64,000 nt of DNA from Pseudomonas fluorescens (GTDB lineage: Bacteria > Pseudomonadota > Gammaproteobacteria > Pseudomonadales > Pseudomonadaceae): contig NZ_LT907842.1 in NCBI RefSeq assembly GCF_900215245.1, positions 4,960,001 through 5,024,000 of the forward strand. The letters run 5' to 3'. Numbering within the stretch: the stretch's first letter is position 1; the number at the start of each line of letters is the position of its first letter. Both the position numbers and the translations under genes were made by a program. The notes below the pieces were generated by a model. That model was not told the DNA's origin and ran no database searches. It saw only the letters and a list, made by a program, of their open reading frames with translations. Positions 1-8,274 of the stretch are shown here, one piece after another.

Positions 1-674
1 TTTGGGAACGCCTGGGCCACGAGCCTTCCGGGCAACCGTTCAACTCCATGGTGCAGTTGGAATTCGAGCGCGGCCGCCCGCGCAATCCGTTTATCAACGC
101 CGGTGCCTTGGTGATCTGCGATATCAACCAGTCGCGCTTTGCCGTGCCGATCCTGTCGATGCGTGATTTTGTGCGGCGCCTGTCGGGTAACCCGCAGATT
201 CTGGTCAACAGCGTCGTCGCCGAATCCGAAGCCCAGCACGGCGCGCGCAATGCGGCCATGGCTTACCTGATGAAGTCCTTCGGCAACTTCCACAACGACG
301 TGGACGCGGTGCTGCACAGCTACTTCAACTACTGCGCGTTGCAGATGAGCTGCCTGGATTTGGCCAAGGCATTCAGCTTCCTCGCCAACGAGGGGGCGAG
401 CGCCCACAGCGGCGAGCAGATCTTGACCGCGCGCCAGACCAAACAGGTCAACTCGATCATGGCCACCAGCGGGCTGTATGACGAGGCGGGCAATTTTGCT
501 TACCGCGTCGGTTTGCCGGGCAAGAGTGGCGTCGGCGGTGGGATTGTCGCGGTGGTGCCAGGGCAGTTTACCGTGTGCGTGTGGTCGCCGGAGCTGAATG
601 CGGCGGGGAACTCGCTGGCGGGGATGAAGGCGTTGGAGTTGTTGAGTGAGCGGATTGGGTGGTCGGTGTTTTGA
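1..674 (+). CDS. glsA: Glutaminase, 3' part (5' end outside window)
   Basis: Deaminates L-glutamine to glutamate and ammonia in the cytoplasm. The open frame enters from the left edge (first full codon at 3) and gives 223 residues without an internal start requirement. Recognisable glutaminase segments are PSGQPFNS near the start, [23 protein letters not shown], and the C-terminal [17 protein letters not shown] with the conserved lysine-serine-glycine stretch of the serine-beta-lactamase-like fold. About a quarter to a third of a normal ~300-residue protein is missing upstream. Family assignment is firm; substrate specificity is inferred from the family. Confidence 0.93.
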   Translation, partial: WERLGHEPSGQPFNSMVQLEFERGRPRNPFINAGALVICDINQSRFAVPILSMRDFVRRLSGNPQILVNSVVAESEAQHGARNAAMAYLMKSFGNFHNDVDAVLHSYFNYCALQMSCLDLAKAFSFLANEGASAHSGEQILTARQTKQVNSIMATSGLYDEAGNFAYRVGLPGKSGVGGGIVAVVPGQFTVCVWSPELNAAGNSLAGMKALELLSERIGWSVF

Positions 675-718
675 TGGCTGGGGGATTTACGGCGGGGGCC
701 GTAGATCCCCATTGATAC

Positions 719-1222
719 CTAAGCGTTGCGCGGCTTCACGAACAGATCGAGCATCAGGAACACTGCGCCGGCAGTAATCGCAATATCGGCAATATTGAAC
801 ACGCCAGTGTGCGTCGGCCCGACGTTCAACACCATGTAATCCACCACCTGCCCGTCCCGAAATACCCGGTCGATCAAGTTGGCGATACCGCCCAAGGCGA
901 TCGCGTAAAGCGGCAAGACCTTGCGCAGCGGCTGGCTCCAGTTGGACAGCGACCACCCCAGTGCCCACGCAACCACGATGGCCACGCCGACGATAAAAAT
1001 CAGTTGTTTGACCTGCGGCGGCAACGCCGCGCCCAGGCTGAGGAATGCTCCGGGGTTCAGGCTCAGTTCCAGCGCCAGGTTGATCGGGTTAGGGCCGATT
1101 TTGAAACTGCTGGCTTGCAGTGAAACCAGGGCCAGCAGTTTGACCAACTGGTCGACGGCGATAAAGGCAATGCCGGCGAGGAGGGCAAAGGTGCGGCCTC
1201 GCAATAGGGGCGACGTGCTCAA
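719..1222 (-). CDS. lspA: Signal peptidase II (LspA) family protein, isolated paralogue
   Basis: 167 residues with about four hydrophobic segments. LspA signatures are visible: VDQLVK near residue 23, NPGAF near 57, GGIANLIDRV around 110-120 and FNIADIAI around 145, which carry the two Asp residues that form the catalytic dyad in prolipoprotein signal peptidase. The start is a TTG at 1222 with AGGAAG seven bases upstream; no ATG fits. The usual pseudomonad lspA lies beside ileS; here the neighbours are a glutaminase and a DUF6124-type gene, so this is probably an accessory copy. Its activity on lipoprotein precursors is inferred from the conserved dyad. Confidence 0.85.
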   Translation of the reverse strand: MSTSPLLRGRTFALLAGIAFIAVDQLVKLLALVSLQASSFKIGPNPINLALELSLNPGAFLSLGAALPPQVKQLIFIVGVAIVVAWALGWSLSNWSQPLRKVLPLYAIALGGIANLIDRVFRDGQVVDYMVLNVGPTHTGVFNIADIAITAGAVFLMLDLFVKPRNA

Positions 1223-1293
1223 GCGGTAACTTCCTGTTCCGGGTCTGTCGATAGAGCGCCCGAAGATAGCTCAGGCGCTCTATCTCGTCCATC

Positions 1294-1629
1294 TCAGGCC
1301 GTCGGGTGGGCGACGTTCAGTGCTTTGTCGACCAGCAGTTGTACGCCTTCGAGCATCCGGCAGATGCCCAGCGCGACATTGCGTTGGGAGCCGTCGATTT
1401 CGAAAGCCAGGTGGTTGGCGATGTCGCTGATGGATGCCAGGTCCTGCGATGCGTTGACCAGCAGGGTTTCGGTGCCCAGGTCGGCGCGCACGGTGAAGAG
1501 GCCTTCACTCGGTTCTGGGAGGGGTTTGCCGGGGTTGAGGTAGTGGTTGATCGCACGGTAGGCCACTGCGTGCAGGGTGCTGGTATCGTAGTCTTGCTGG
1601 TCGGGGGGATTTGGGCTGTCTTTGATCAT
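1294..1629 (-). CDS. DUF6124-type small Pseudomonas protein
   Basis: 111 residues, acidic and soluble, no signal peptide. It resembles the family of short Pseudomonas proteins formerly grouped under DUF3077 and now DUF6124, which have no established function; resemblance is to the general pattern (Pro-rich start, LFTV...ETLLVNASQDLASISDIANHLA core, C-terminal helix). I start it at the ATG at 1629, which has AGGACC upstream, rather than at the in-frame ATG 12 codons earlier. It faces away from the M24-fold gene across a hairpin-rich spacer. Confidence 0.7.
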   Translation of the reverse strand: MIKDSPNPPDQQDYDTSTLHAVAYRAINHYLNPGKPLPEPSEGLFTVRADLGTETLLVNASQDLASISDIANHLAFEIDGSQRNVALGICRMLEGVQLLVDKALNVAHPTA

Positions 1630-1665
1630 GGTGAAGGTCCTAAGATTGAGTGAAGCTGCCAACAT

Positions 1666-1997
1666 TCGCGGTCAAGCGAAGAGGGTGGCAGCCGTACGCG
1701 GGTTGACCGACCGGCAATCAAAGGAAATCCGGCATACCCGAAGGTATCCCGCGCACAGCTACCGCGACACGATACCTCAGGCGTAAAAAAAACGCCTGAA
1801 ATAGGTTCTGGCTGTAGCAGTCCTCTAATTAATCGGACGGTCAAGTCCGGTCGCTGAATTGGCAGCGACGACGAGAGGTTAGTCAGCGCACTTCCGACCG
1901 ACAACCTGAAACCCCTGTGGGAAATATCCGAGAGCATCTGGCGTCGAACGATTTTGCAATCGGGTTAAACCACATCCACTCAAGGAAGATGCCGACC
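1666..1997. other. Hairpin-rich spacer between divergent genes
   Basis: This 332-base stretch has no convincing gene but several inverted repeats. AGGTATC at 1742-1748 pairs with GATACCT at 1771-1777. TCAGGCGT at 1777-1784 pairs exactly with ACGCCTGA at 1792-1799 across an all-A loop. GTCGCTG at 1850-1856 pairs with CAGCGAC at 1863-1869. CGGAC and GTCCG around 1834-1849 can also pair. It must hold the promoters of both flanking genes. I could not match it to a known riboswitch. Confidence 0.5.
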
Positions 1998-2690
1998 ATG
2001 CCCAAACCGCCGAATGATGTCGTCCAAACCGCAGCCAAGAGGGTGTTGCAGCGGCTCATCGCGAGCATCACGCCCGACTCGACAGAAAGCTCCATCGCCC
2101 GCAATGCCGCACAGTTACTCACCGAAGCCGGCTACCCGGACACGTGGTATTACGACTGCCCGGCCTTTGTATTGCTCGGTTCGCGCAGCCTGCTTTCCGT
2201 GTCTGGCCGTGACTATCGGCCTGCAGAGGAACCGGTGGGAACCCACAACCTGATAACGGTGGACCTGAGCCCAAGGTCCGGCAGCCTTTGGGGCGATTGT
2301 GCTCGGTCGTTTTACATGGAAGAGGGCGTTTGCCGGGCGGTGCCGATCGGTGTTGAATTCAGCCGTGGCCATGCGACCGAGCGCGAATTGCATGAGCGCA
2401 TGCGGCGGTTTGTGAGACCTGAAACCACCTTCAATGCGCTGTATGAATTTGCCAATGATTTGATCGAGACGGCCGGTTTCGAGAACCTGGATTTTGCCGC
2501 CAATGTGGGCCACAGCCTCTGCGAGCGGCGTGATCAGCGGCTTTACATTGAAGCGGGCAATCACCGGCGTCTTGATGAGGTGGCGTGTTTTACCTTCGAG
2601 CCGCATGTCCGCGAACGGGGCGGGCGGTGGGGTTACAAGCACGAGAATATCTATTTCTTTGATAGCGAGGGGCAGGCCCGGGAGCTATGA
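1998..2690 (+). CDS. M24 (creatinase/aminopeptidase P fold) family protein
   Basis: 230 residues from the ATG at 1998, which has AAGGAAG nine bases upstream; an in-frame ATG at 1989 and a GTG at 1917 are less well placed. The five metal ligands of the pita-bread fold are recognisable: Asp in ITVDLSP, Asp in GDCARSF, His in NVGHSLCE, Glu in FTFEPHV and Glu in KHENIYFF. This suggests a dinuclear metal peptidase or a related hydrolase, short because it lacks the N-terminal domain of aminopeptidase P. The substrate cannot be read from sequence. It converges on the small membrane-protein gene and overlaps its end by six bases. Confidence 0.8.
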   Translation: MPKPPNDVVQTAAKRVLQRLIASITPDSTESSIARNAAQLLTEAGYPDTWYYDCPAFVLLGSRSLLSVSGRDYRPAEEPVGTHNLITVDLSPRSGSLWGDCARSFYMEEGVCRAVPIGVEFSRGHATERELHERMRRFVRPETTFNALYEFANDLIETAGFENLDFAANVGHSLCERRDQRLYIEAGNHRRLDEVACFTFEPHVRERGGRWGYKHENIYFFDSEGQAREL

Positions 2691-2927
2691 GCCAGGCGCA
2701 AACCAGCGTATCCAGCCCGCCCATAACAACATGAACACGCCAACGTACAGCAGCACGGCGTACACCGGCCGTACGCGGCGGATGCGCTCTTGTAGTGCGC
2801 CGAGGGCGCAGAGTGCGATGAGCAGCACGAACACCCAGCGGGGCAGGTGGGCGGTTATGCCTAAGCGGTTGCGTGCGCGTGGCTTGATCGGCGAAGTGTT
2901 GCGGTTTGCGGTTTTTTTTCGGCTCAT
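2685..2927 (-). CDS. Small two-helix membrane protein, unknown function
   Basis: 80 residues. A basic N-terminal stretch of about 28 residues, rich in Arg and Lys, precedes two hydrophobic segments at about 31-46 and 56-73, separated by an Arg-rich loop (QERIRRVRPV), so an inner-membrane hairpin is likely. ATG at 2927 with AAAGGA seven bases upstream supports it as real. I do not recognise a family. Its 3' end overlaps the convergent M24-fold gene. Confidence 0.6.
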   Translation of the reverse strand: MSRKKTANRNTSPIKPRARNRLGITAHLPRWVFVLLIALCALGALQERIRRVRPVYAVLLYVGVFMLLWAGWIRWFAPGS

Positions 2928-3080
2928 GGACGAGTCCTTTCGCTCATGATGAATGTGTAAGCCAATCGATGATTGACCTCTCGACCGGCTAAGCTAGCGC
3001 AGTTAGTGGATTGAGTAACCTGTGAGAATTGACAGTTCTTTAGAGTTTTTTTGCCCTCAGCATTATGACGGTCGTGGTCC

Positions 3081-3109
3081 TTCACATTTTTTAGGCGTTG
3101 CTCGACAAT
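3081..3109 (+). promoter_or_regulatory. Sigma-70 promoter of the tRNA, GC-rich discriminator
   Basis: TTCACA at 3081-3086 matches the -35 consensus in five of six positions; a 17-base spacer leads to GACAAT at 3104-3109 as the -10. The following bases, GCGCGCT, form a GC-rich discriminator as is typical of stable-RNA promoters under stringent control. Transcription would begin near 3116, about five bases before the mature tRNA. Confidence 0.6.
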
Positions 3110-3120
3110 GCGCGCTCTGT

Positions 3121-3195
3121 TCCGGAGTAGTTCAGCGGTAGAACACTCGGCTCTTAACCGGGTGGGCGCTGGTTCGAATCCAGCCTCCGGACCCA
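3121..3195 (+). tRNA. tRNA with anticodon CUU (Lys), unusual acceptor end
   Basis: A complete 75-nt cloverleaf with encoded CCA. The acceptor stem TCCGGAG/CTCCGGA is perfect, the D stem is GTTC/GAAC, the anticodon stem CTCGG/CCGGG has one T-G pair, and the T arm GCTGG-TTCGAAT-CCAGC is perfect. The loop CTCTTAA gives anticodon CTT, which reads the Lys codon AAG. Odd points: the first pair is U1-A72 and the discriminator base is C73, whereas bacterial tRNA-Lys normally has G1-C72 and A73. The U1-A72 pair and D stem recall tRNA-Asn. It is followed after 51 nt by a large unknown gene, probably on the same transcript. Confidence 0.9.
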
Positions 3196-3246
3196 TCACA
3201 TACACAGCAATCTGGGCACACCTCCAGATCACAGGGAGTGACTAGC

Positions 3247-5523
3247 ATGGACGCAGGTTATGCAGTCTTCCAACTGTCGAAAGCGCTACTCGCGCACGAT
3301 TTGGATTGCGGCCCAGTCGCCCGCTTTAACGCCCGCCGACGTATCTCACGCTGGCAGCAGGTCATTGGGAACTTGCTGCAAGGCACCGTCGAGTATGGTT
3401 CGCGTACACCGATTGCTGAGATTCCAGGCTGGGTTACGCTGGAGGTCGTCACGGGCGGCTTTGCTACCGGCAATCTGTTGGCAGGTGGCGAACTGACGGC
3501 CTATGAGCGTGAACTGGCCGCCTCTATTCCAGGTATTCGTCCAGGCTTTGAACGGCTCGATATCAATGCCTGGCATCTCACGGATGACGGCCTTGAGGCT
3601 CTGAATTCACGTTTAGCCCGCTGTGATTATGCGGTCGATGTGCCGGAAGAGGCCGCGCTACTGACAGTAGCTTGGCTGGTCATGCAGCAGCGCACCGAGC
3701 AGGCTCGGGCGCTGATAGACGTGATTGGGCCGTTCTTTGACCGGCTGCGTTTCTTCCCGTCGATCTCTACGCAACTGCCGATTTCAGCCGCGCAGGTGCA
3801 CATTGTGGACGCTGGCGAGATCAAACAGTTGCTTTCAACCTTGCCTTCCCAGGCGCAGATCGTTGTGCAGAAACAGACGATCGAAACGCGTTTACCGCTT
3901 TATGATTCAGCTGTTTCGCACTTCCTCCTTACCTATGATGCAGGCTGGCCGTGCCGTCATTACCCGAGTGGATGGCGCGAGCGGGCGGCCGAGCTAGAGC
4001 TGGATTTTAAACGGCTCGGTATCAACAGGCGATCTTCGGATCGCGTGGAGGAACTGTTTTCTTTACTTGGGCAATGCGCCCGCGACGCACAATCGCTCAG
4101 CGGACGTCAAGTCGGTCGCGTACGGCAAATTGTTGATGATTTTGTGCGCAAGCATGGCGAGCCGGGGTCAGCTTCTCACCTGGCGTTGCGTGCGGGTCAG
4201 CTTAGTCAGGTGGCGGGGCCGGAGCATCACCTCATTGCCCGTATTGTGGCGAATCGGCTCTCAATGTACCCCGCGGCAGGTGGTCTCTCGGATTTTGCTG
4301 ATTTGGCAGCGCCGATCACCGCTGAGGAAGCATTGGCGTTTGGGCTAGGCGAGGGCGTTGCCATTCCACCGGCGGTCCAGCGCCGCCTTCAACGCTGCCG
4401 GAGTGGCACGATCAGTGAATTGATTGAGCATGGGCTGATTACTTCAGGTGATACCGTCGCGCGGGTGTTGCCCGCGATGACTGCGCAACTGAGTAGCTCG
4501 GGGTTGCGCGATGAAGCGCTGAGAATGGTATACGCCTCTAATTATCGCGCGTTCCGTCGACGGCGTTCGTTATTACTGCTGAACCTTCAGCGTCAGGTTG
4601 GCCTCAGTGAGTTGCCTTGGGTTGCCGTCATTGAAGGTGACCGCCAGTCCGGCGCTGTGGTGGCGGGAGCAGCCAAACAAGCGCTGGTTGAGTCGTCGGC
4701 GTTGACGCTTTCTGCCTTCCCCTACGCCATCCTGCCTAACAAACTTCTCCAGGAGTTTTCAGCATTGGCGGACACTGCGGAACTGGACCTGCCCTTTGTG
4801 GAGGAGGTCGCTGCAGATATCTTCATGGGTAAGTTTTCCGATAAGTTTGCCGATGCTGCCAGGCGAGCAGGCCGGGTGCTGGCAGGCTCTCTTTACACAC
4901 GTTACTACGACATTAATACCGATGAACTGGCGAGCCTTCATACCAGAGGGCGACGACGTGCGCGAGTGGCAAGCGATGCCTTTGCGACCTTGTGTGCAAA
5001 GCGTGCAGGGGTTGAGTTGGGTACGTGGCACCCGGCAACCAACGGCACCATTCTTGAGCAACAGCAGATTTTAACCACGCAGAATCTCGCGTTACTGTTT
5101 GAAGAGCTTGGGTTGAAAGTTTTGCTGCAATCTAGATTAGGCGTCATGGTGCGGGTGTGTTTTGAGTGGATCTGCAAACGGCAGCAGGTGCGGATTGAGC
5201 ACTATCATGCTCGGTTGATAATGCTCAAGAATACCGCCTATGCCTGGCGTCAGATGGTGTTCTATCTGGCGATGCTTGATGAGGGTGAGCGCAGGGATGC
5301 CATGGCGTCAGTCGAGGCTTGTTTCGCCACACAGCCAGTGGCTTTTCGAGAGACATTCCTGCCGGTGATGAGTGGCTTGCGTAAGGTTTGCGCCGGCGAA
5401 GTGTTGCATCAGCACGATGCAACTGAGGACGGCGCGAAGGTCTTTTTGGGATGGACTGTTACGCGGCACTGGTTGCTGGCGCCGCAGGACGTCATTTCAA
5501 GCCGGACGGTTGAGCAGCAGTGA
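3247..5523 (+). CDS. Large protein of unknown family, downstream of the tRNA
   Basis: 758 residues from the ATG at 3247, with AGGGAG eight bases upstream; an in-frame GTG at 3238 is a weaker start. I do not recognise the family. The protein looks soluble: no signal peptide or clear membrane helix, many Arg residues (RARFRRRRS-like patches such as AFRRRRSLLLLN near 435), and a C-terminal third with Leu/Ala helices (EEVAADIFMGKFSDKF near 520, LYTRYYDINTDEL near 550). I see no P-loop, HEXXH or nuclease motif. No other gene lies between it and the tRNA promoter, so cotranscription with tRNA(CUU) is likely. Codon use appears slightly less GC-biased than in its neighbours, hinting at acquisition. 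Confidence 0.7.
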   Translation: MDAGYAVFQLSKALLAHDLDCGPVARFNARRRISRWQQVIGNLLQGTVEYGSRTPIAEIPGWVTLEVVTGGFATGNLLAGGELTAYERELAASIPGIRPGFERLDINAWHLTDDGLEALNSRLARCDYAVDVPEEAALLTVAWLVMQQRTEQARALIDVIGPFFDRLRFFPSISTQLPISAAQVHIVDAGEIKQLLSTLPSQAQIVVQKQTIETRLPLYDSAVSHFLLTYDAGWPCRHYPSGWRERAAELELDFKRLGINRRSSDRVEELFSLLGQCARDAQSLSGRQVGRVRQIVDDFVRKHGEPGSASHLALRAGQLSQVAGPEHHLIARIVANRLSMYPAAGGLSDFADLAAPITAEEALAFGLGEGVAIPPAVQRRLQRCRSGTISELIEHGLITSGDTVARVLPAMTAQLSSSGLRDEALRMVYASNYRAFRRRRSLLLLNLQRQVGLSELPWVAVIEGDRQSGAVVAGAAKQALVESSALTLSAFPYAILPNKLLQEFSALADTAELDLPFVEEVAADIFMGKFSDKFADAARRAGRVLAGSLYTRYYDINTDELASLHTRGRRRARVASDAFATLCAKRAGVELGTWHPATNGTILEQQQILTTQNLALLFEELGLKVLLQSRLGVMVRVCFEWICKRQQVRIEHYHARLIMLKNTAYAWRQMVFYLAMLDEGERRDAMASVEACFATQPVAFRETFLPVMSGLRKVCAGEVLHQHDATEDGAKVFLGWTVTRHWLLAPQDVISSRTVEQQ

Positions 5524-5533
5524 TGCGAGAGCC

Positions 5534-5632
5534 CCAAATGTGGGAGCGGGCTTGCTCGCGAATGCAGGGTGTCAGTAAACGTATTCGGTATTGATACACC
5601 GCTTTCGCGAGCAAGCCCGCTCCCACATTTGG
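5534..5632. repeat. REPIN: two inverted REP elements
   Basis: A 29-base arm at 5534-5562 (beginning CCAAATGTGGGAGCGGG) recurs as its exact reverse complement at 5604-5632, separated by 41 bases. The core TGTGGGAGCGGGCTTGCTCG is the REP sequence widespread in fluorescens-group pseudomonads, and the paired arrangement is a REPIN, the unit mobilised by RAYT transposases. No RAYT gene is in the window. It lies just after the stop of the 758-codon gene and may stabilise or end that transcript. Confidence 0.9.
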
Positions 5633-5667
5633 ATCGCCATTGTTCTGACGACTCACATGTGCCCAAA

Positions 5668-5699
5668 CAAAAAATGCGCCCCGTGGGGCGCATTTTTTT
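5668..5699 (-). terminator. Rho-independent terminator, bidirectional
   Basis: Stem ATGCGCCCC at 5674-5682 pairs with GGGGCGCAT at 5685-5693 around a two-base turn, with A-run on the left and T-run on the right. The flanking A and T runs let it work in both directions. It lies about 20 bases beyond the stop of the carboxynorspermidine operon on the minus strand. Confidence 0.85.
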
Positions 5700-5719
5700 G
5701 TTCAGTCAGCGATCGCCTA

Positions 5720-6964
5720 TCAGGCAATTGCATCCCAGGCACGGTCACCGTTCTCGTCTTTAATCCGAGTCGGCAAGCCCATCACGTCCAGCGCCTTGAG
5801 GAACGGCTCAGCCGGCAGCTCCTCGACGTTGGCCATGTGTTTAACGTCCCACTCGCCACGCGCGACCAGCAGCGCTGCGGCGACCGGTGGCACGCCGGCG
5901 GTGTAGGAGATGCCCTGGCTGTCGGTTTCAGCGAAGGCTTCTTCATGGCACGCCACGTTGTAGATGAACATCTCACGCGGCTGGCCGTCCTTGGTGCCTT
6001 TGACCAGGTCGCCGATGCAGGTCTTGCCGGTGTAGCCAGGGGCGAGCGAAGACGGGTCGGGCAGCACGGCCTTGACCACTTTCAACGGCACCACTTCCAG
6101 GCCTTCGGCGGTTGTGACCGGCTGTTCGGAGAGCAGGCCGAGGTTTTTCAGTACGGTGAACACGTTGATGTAGTGTTCGCCGAAGCTCATCCAGAAACGC
6201 ACGTTGGGCACGTCGAGGTTTTTCGACAGCGAGTGCACTTCATCGTGGCCGGTCAGGTACAGGTTTTGCGAGCCGACCACCGGCAGGTCATCGGTGCGTT
6301 TGACTTCGAACATGGTGTTGCTGGTCCACTGGCTGTTCTGCCAGCTCCACACCTGCCCGGTGAACTCGCGGAAGTTGATTTCCGGGTCGAAGTTGGTGGC
6401 GAAATATTTGCCATGGGAGCCGGCATTGACGTCGAGAATGTCGATCGAATCAATGCGGTCAAAATGCTGTTGCTGCGCCAGCGCGGCATACGCGTTGACG
6501 ACACCTGGGTCGAAGCCCACGCCAAGGATGGCGGTGATGTTCTTCTGTTTGCACTCTTCCAGGTGGTTCCACTCATAGTTGCCGTACCACGGCGGGGTCT
6601 CGCAGACCTTGCCCGGCTCTTCGTGAATGGCGGTGTCGAGGTACGCAACGCCCGTATCGATGCAGGCGCGCAGCACCGACATGTTGAGGAACGCGGAACC
6701 TACGTTGATGACGATCTGCGAGTCGGTCTCGCGGATCAGGGCCTTGGTCGCTTCCACGTCCAGGGCGTTCAGCGCGAAGGCTTGGATCTGGGCGGGAACC
6801 TTGAGGCTACCCTTGGCCTTGACGCTGTCGATGATGGCCTGGCATTTGGAGATGTTGCGCGACGCGATAGCAATACGACCGAGTTCGTCGTTGTGCTGCG
6901 CGCACTTGTGGGCCACCACCTTGGCGACACCTCCTGCACCAATGATAAGAACGTTCTTTTTCAA
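5720..6964 (-). CDS. Carboxynorspermidine synthase (saccharopine dehydrogenase family)
   Basis: 414 residues. It would condense a diamine with aspartate semialdehyde and reduce the imine with NADPH, giving the carboxylated polyamine that NspC decarboxylates. The N-terminal Rossmann motif VLIIGAGGVAKVV is at residues 4-16, and the saccharopine-dehydrogenase pattern follows (IASRNISKC, NVGSAFLN, GVGFDPGVVNAYAA, CHEEAF). No ATG fits; I choose the TTG at 6964, preceded by AAGGAG 11 bases upstream. It follows nspC by 28 bases and is the distal gene of that operon, ending in a strong terminator. Whether the natural product is spermidine or norspermidine cannot be told from sequence. Confidence 0.88.
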   Translation of the reverse strand: MKKNVLIIGAGGVAKVVAHKCAQHNDELGRIAIASRNISKCQAIIDSVKAKGSLKVPAQIQAFALNALDVEATKALIRETDSQIVINVGSAFLNMSVLRACIDTGVAYLDTAIHEEPGKVCETPPWYGNYEWNHLEECKQKNITAILGVGFDPGVVNAYAALAQQQHFDRIDSIDILDVNAGSHGKYFATNFDPEINFREFTGQVWSWQNSQWTSNTMFEVKRTDDLPVVGSQNLYLTGHDEVHSLSKNLDVPNVRFWMSFGEHYINVFTVLKNLGLLSEQPVTTAEGLEVVPLKVVKAVLPDPSSLAPGYTGKTCIGDLVKGTKDGQPREMFIYNVACHEEAFAETDSQGISYTAGVPPVAAALLVARGEWDVKHMANVEELPAEPFLKALDVMGLPTRIKDENGDRAWDAIA

Positions 6965-6992
6965 TTGCTTTATCTCTCCTTTATCCGCCAGC

Positions 6993-8090
6993 TTACGAAA
7001 GGCTGGACAGGTAGTCGTCGTAACCAAATTCACGAACCACCTCGACTGTACCGTCGAGTTGTTTCACTACGATGGACGGCATTTTCAGGCCGTTGAACCA
7101 GTTTTTCTTGACCATGGTGTAGCCTGCGGTGTCGATGAACGACAGCCGATCGCCGATGGCCAGCGGACGATCAAATTGGTACTCGCCGAAGATGTCCCCG
7201 GCCAGGCAGGATTTGCCGCACACCATGACGGTGTGTTCACCCTCGCTCGGCGCCAGCTTGGCGTTGAGGCGGTAGATCAGCAGGTCCAGCAGGTGGGCTT
7301 CGATGGAGCTGTCGACCACGGCAAGGTTTTTGCCGTTGTAGAGGGTGTCGAGCACGGTGACTTCTAGGGAGGCACTGTTGGTGATCGCTGCTTCGCCGGG
7401 TTCCAGGTACACCTGCACGTCGTACTTCTGCGAGAACGCCTTGAGGCGCTGGCAGAAGGCGTCGATGGCATAGCCTTCACCGGTGAAGTGGATGCCGCCG
7501 CCGAGGCTGACCCAGTTGACCTTGTGCAGGAGCGCGCCGAAGCGTTCTTCGATGGTGTTGAGCATTTGGTCGAACAGGTTGAAGTCAGCGTTCTCGCAGT
7601 TGTTGTGGAACATGAAGCCGGAGATCTGCTCAATCACGCCTTCGATCTTCACCGGGTCCCATTCGCCCAGACGGCTGAACGGGCGCGCCGGGTCGGCCAG
7701 CAGGTAGTCGGAACTGCTCACCTGCGGGTTCACACGCAGGCCGCGGGTCTTGCCTTCGCTGCGTTCGGCAAACCGCTGCAGCTGGCTGATGGAGTTGAAG
7801 ATGATCTTGTCGCAGTTATCCAGCATCTCTTCGATTTCATCGTCGGCCCAGGCCACGCTGTAGGCGTGCGCCTCACCTTCGAACTTCTGGCGGCCGAGCT
7901 TCAACTCGTACAGCGACGACGAGGTGGTGCCGTCCATGTATTCCTGCATCAGGTCGAACACCGACCAGGTGGCAAAGCACTTGAGCGCCAGCAGAGCCTT
8001 GGCGCCGGACTGTTCGCGCACGTAGGCAATCTTCTGCATGTTGACCAGAAGCTTCTGTTTATCGATGAGGTAGTACGGCGTTTTGATCAT
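6993..8090 (-). CDS. nspC: Carboxynorspermidine decarboxylase
   Basis: 365 residues, a PLP-dependent alanine-racemase-fold decarboxylase. It removes the carboxyl group from carboxy(nor)spermidine, the last step of the aspartate-semialdehyde route to polyamines. Visible marks are ALLALKCFAT near residue 34 with the Schiff-base lysine, HNNCEN around 165, SLGGGIHFT near 195 for phosphate binding, EPGEA near 232, and VCGKSCLAGDIFGEY near 290 with the catalytic Cys and acidic residues. ATG at 8090. It is the first gene of a two-gene operon with carboxynorspermidine synthase. Confidence 0.9.
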   Translation of the reverse strand: MIKTPYYLIDKQKLLVNMQKIAYVREQSGAKALLALKCFATWSVFDLMQEYMDGTTSSSLYELKLGRQKFEGEAHAYSVAWADDEIEEMLDNCDKIIFNSISQLQRFAERSEGKTRGLRVNPQVSSSDYLLADPARPFSRLGEWDPVKIEGVIEQISGFMFHNNCENADFNLFDQMLNTIEERFGALLHKVNWVSLGGGIHFTGEGYAIDAFCQRLKAFSQKYDVQVYLEPGEAAITNSASLEVTVLDTLYNGKNLAVVDSSIEAHLLDLLIYRLNAKLAPSEGEHTVMVCGKSCLAGDIFGEYQFDRPLAIGDRLSFIDTAGYTMVKKNWFNGLKMPSIVVKQLDGTVEVVREFGYDDYLSSLS

Positions 8091-8274
8091 TTTTGAGAGC
8101 CTGCGGCGGTGCCTGCCAAAAAAGGACACGCATTGTGCCCGCACTTGGATCAGATCGAAAGGTTAGCGGGCGGATTTTGCGCGCCGCTTTTAATATGCCC
8201 TGCCAATATGACAGCCCATCCGTATGATGAGGCGCATGAGTGACGACGCCACGTGGAAGCGACGAGAGGTGAGA

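Noticed and set aside
3121..5632. Genomic island inserted at the tRNA
   Set aside because: No integrase, no duplicated tRNA 3' end and no other mobile gene between the tRNA and the conserved polyamine operon. Acquisition of the single gene remains possible.
5591..7096. 501-codon open frame on the plus strand
   Set aside because: It lies antisense to the well-supported carboxynorspermidine operon, has low-complexity composition from reversed GC-rich codons and no ribosome site or family resemblance.
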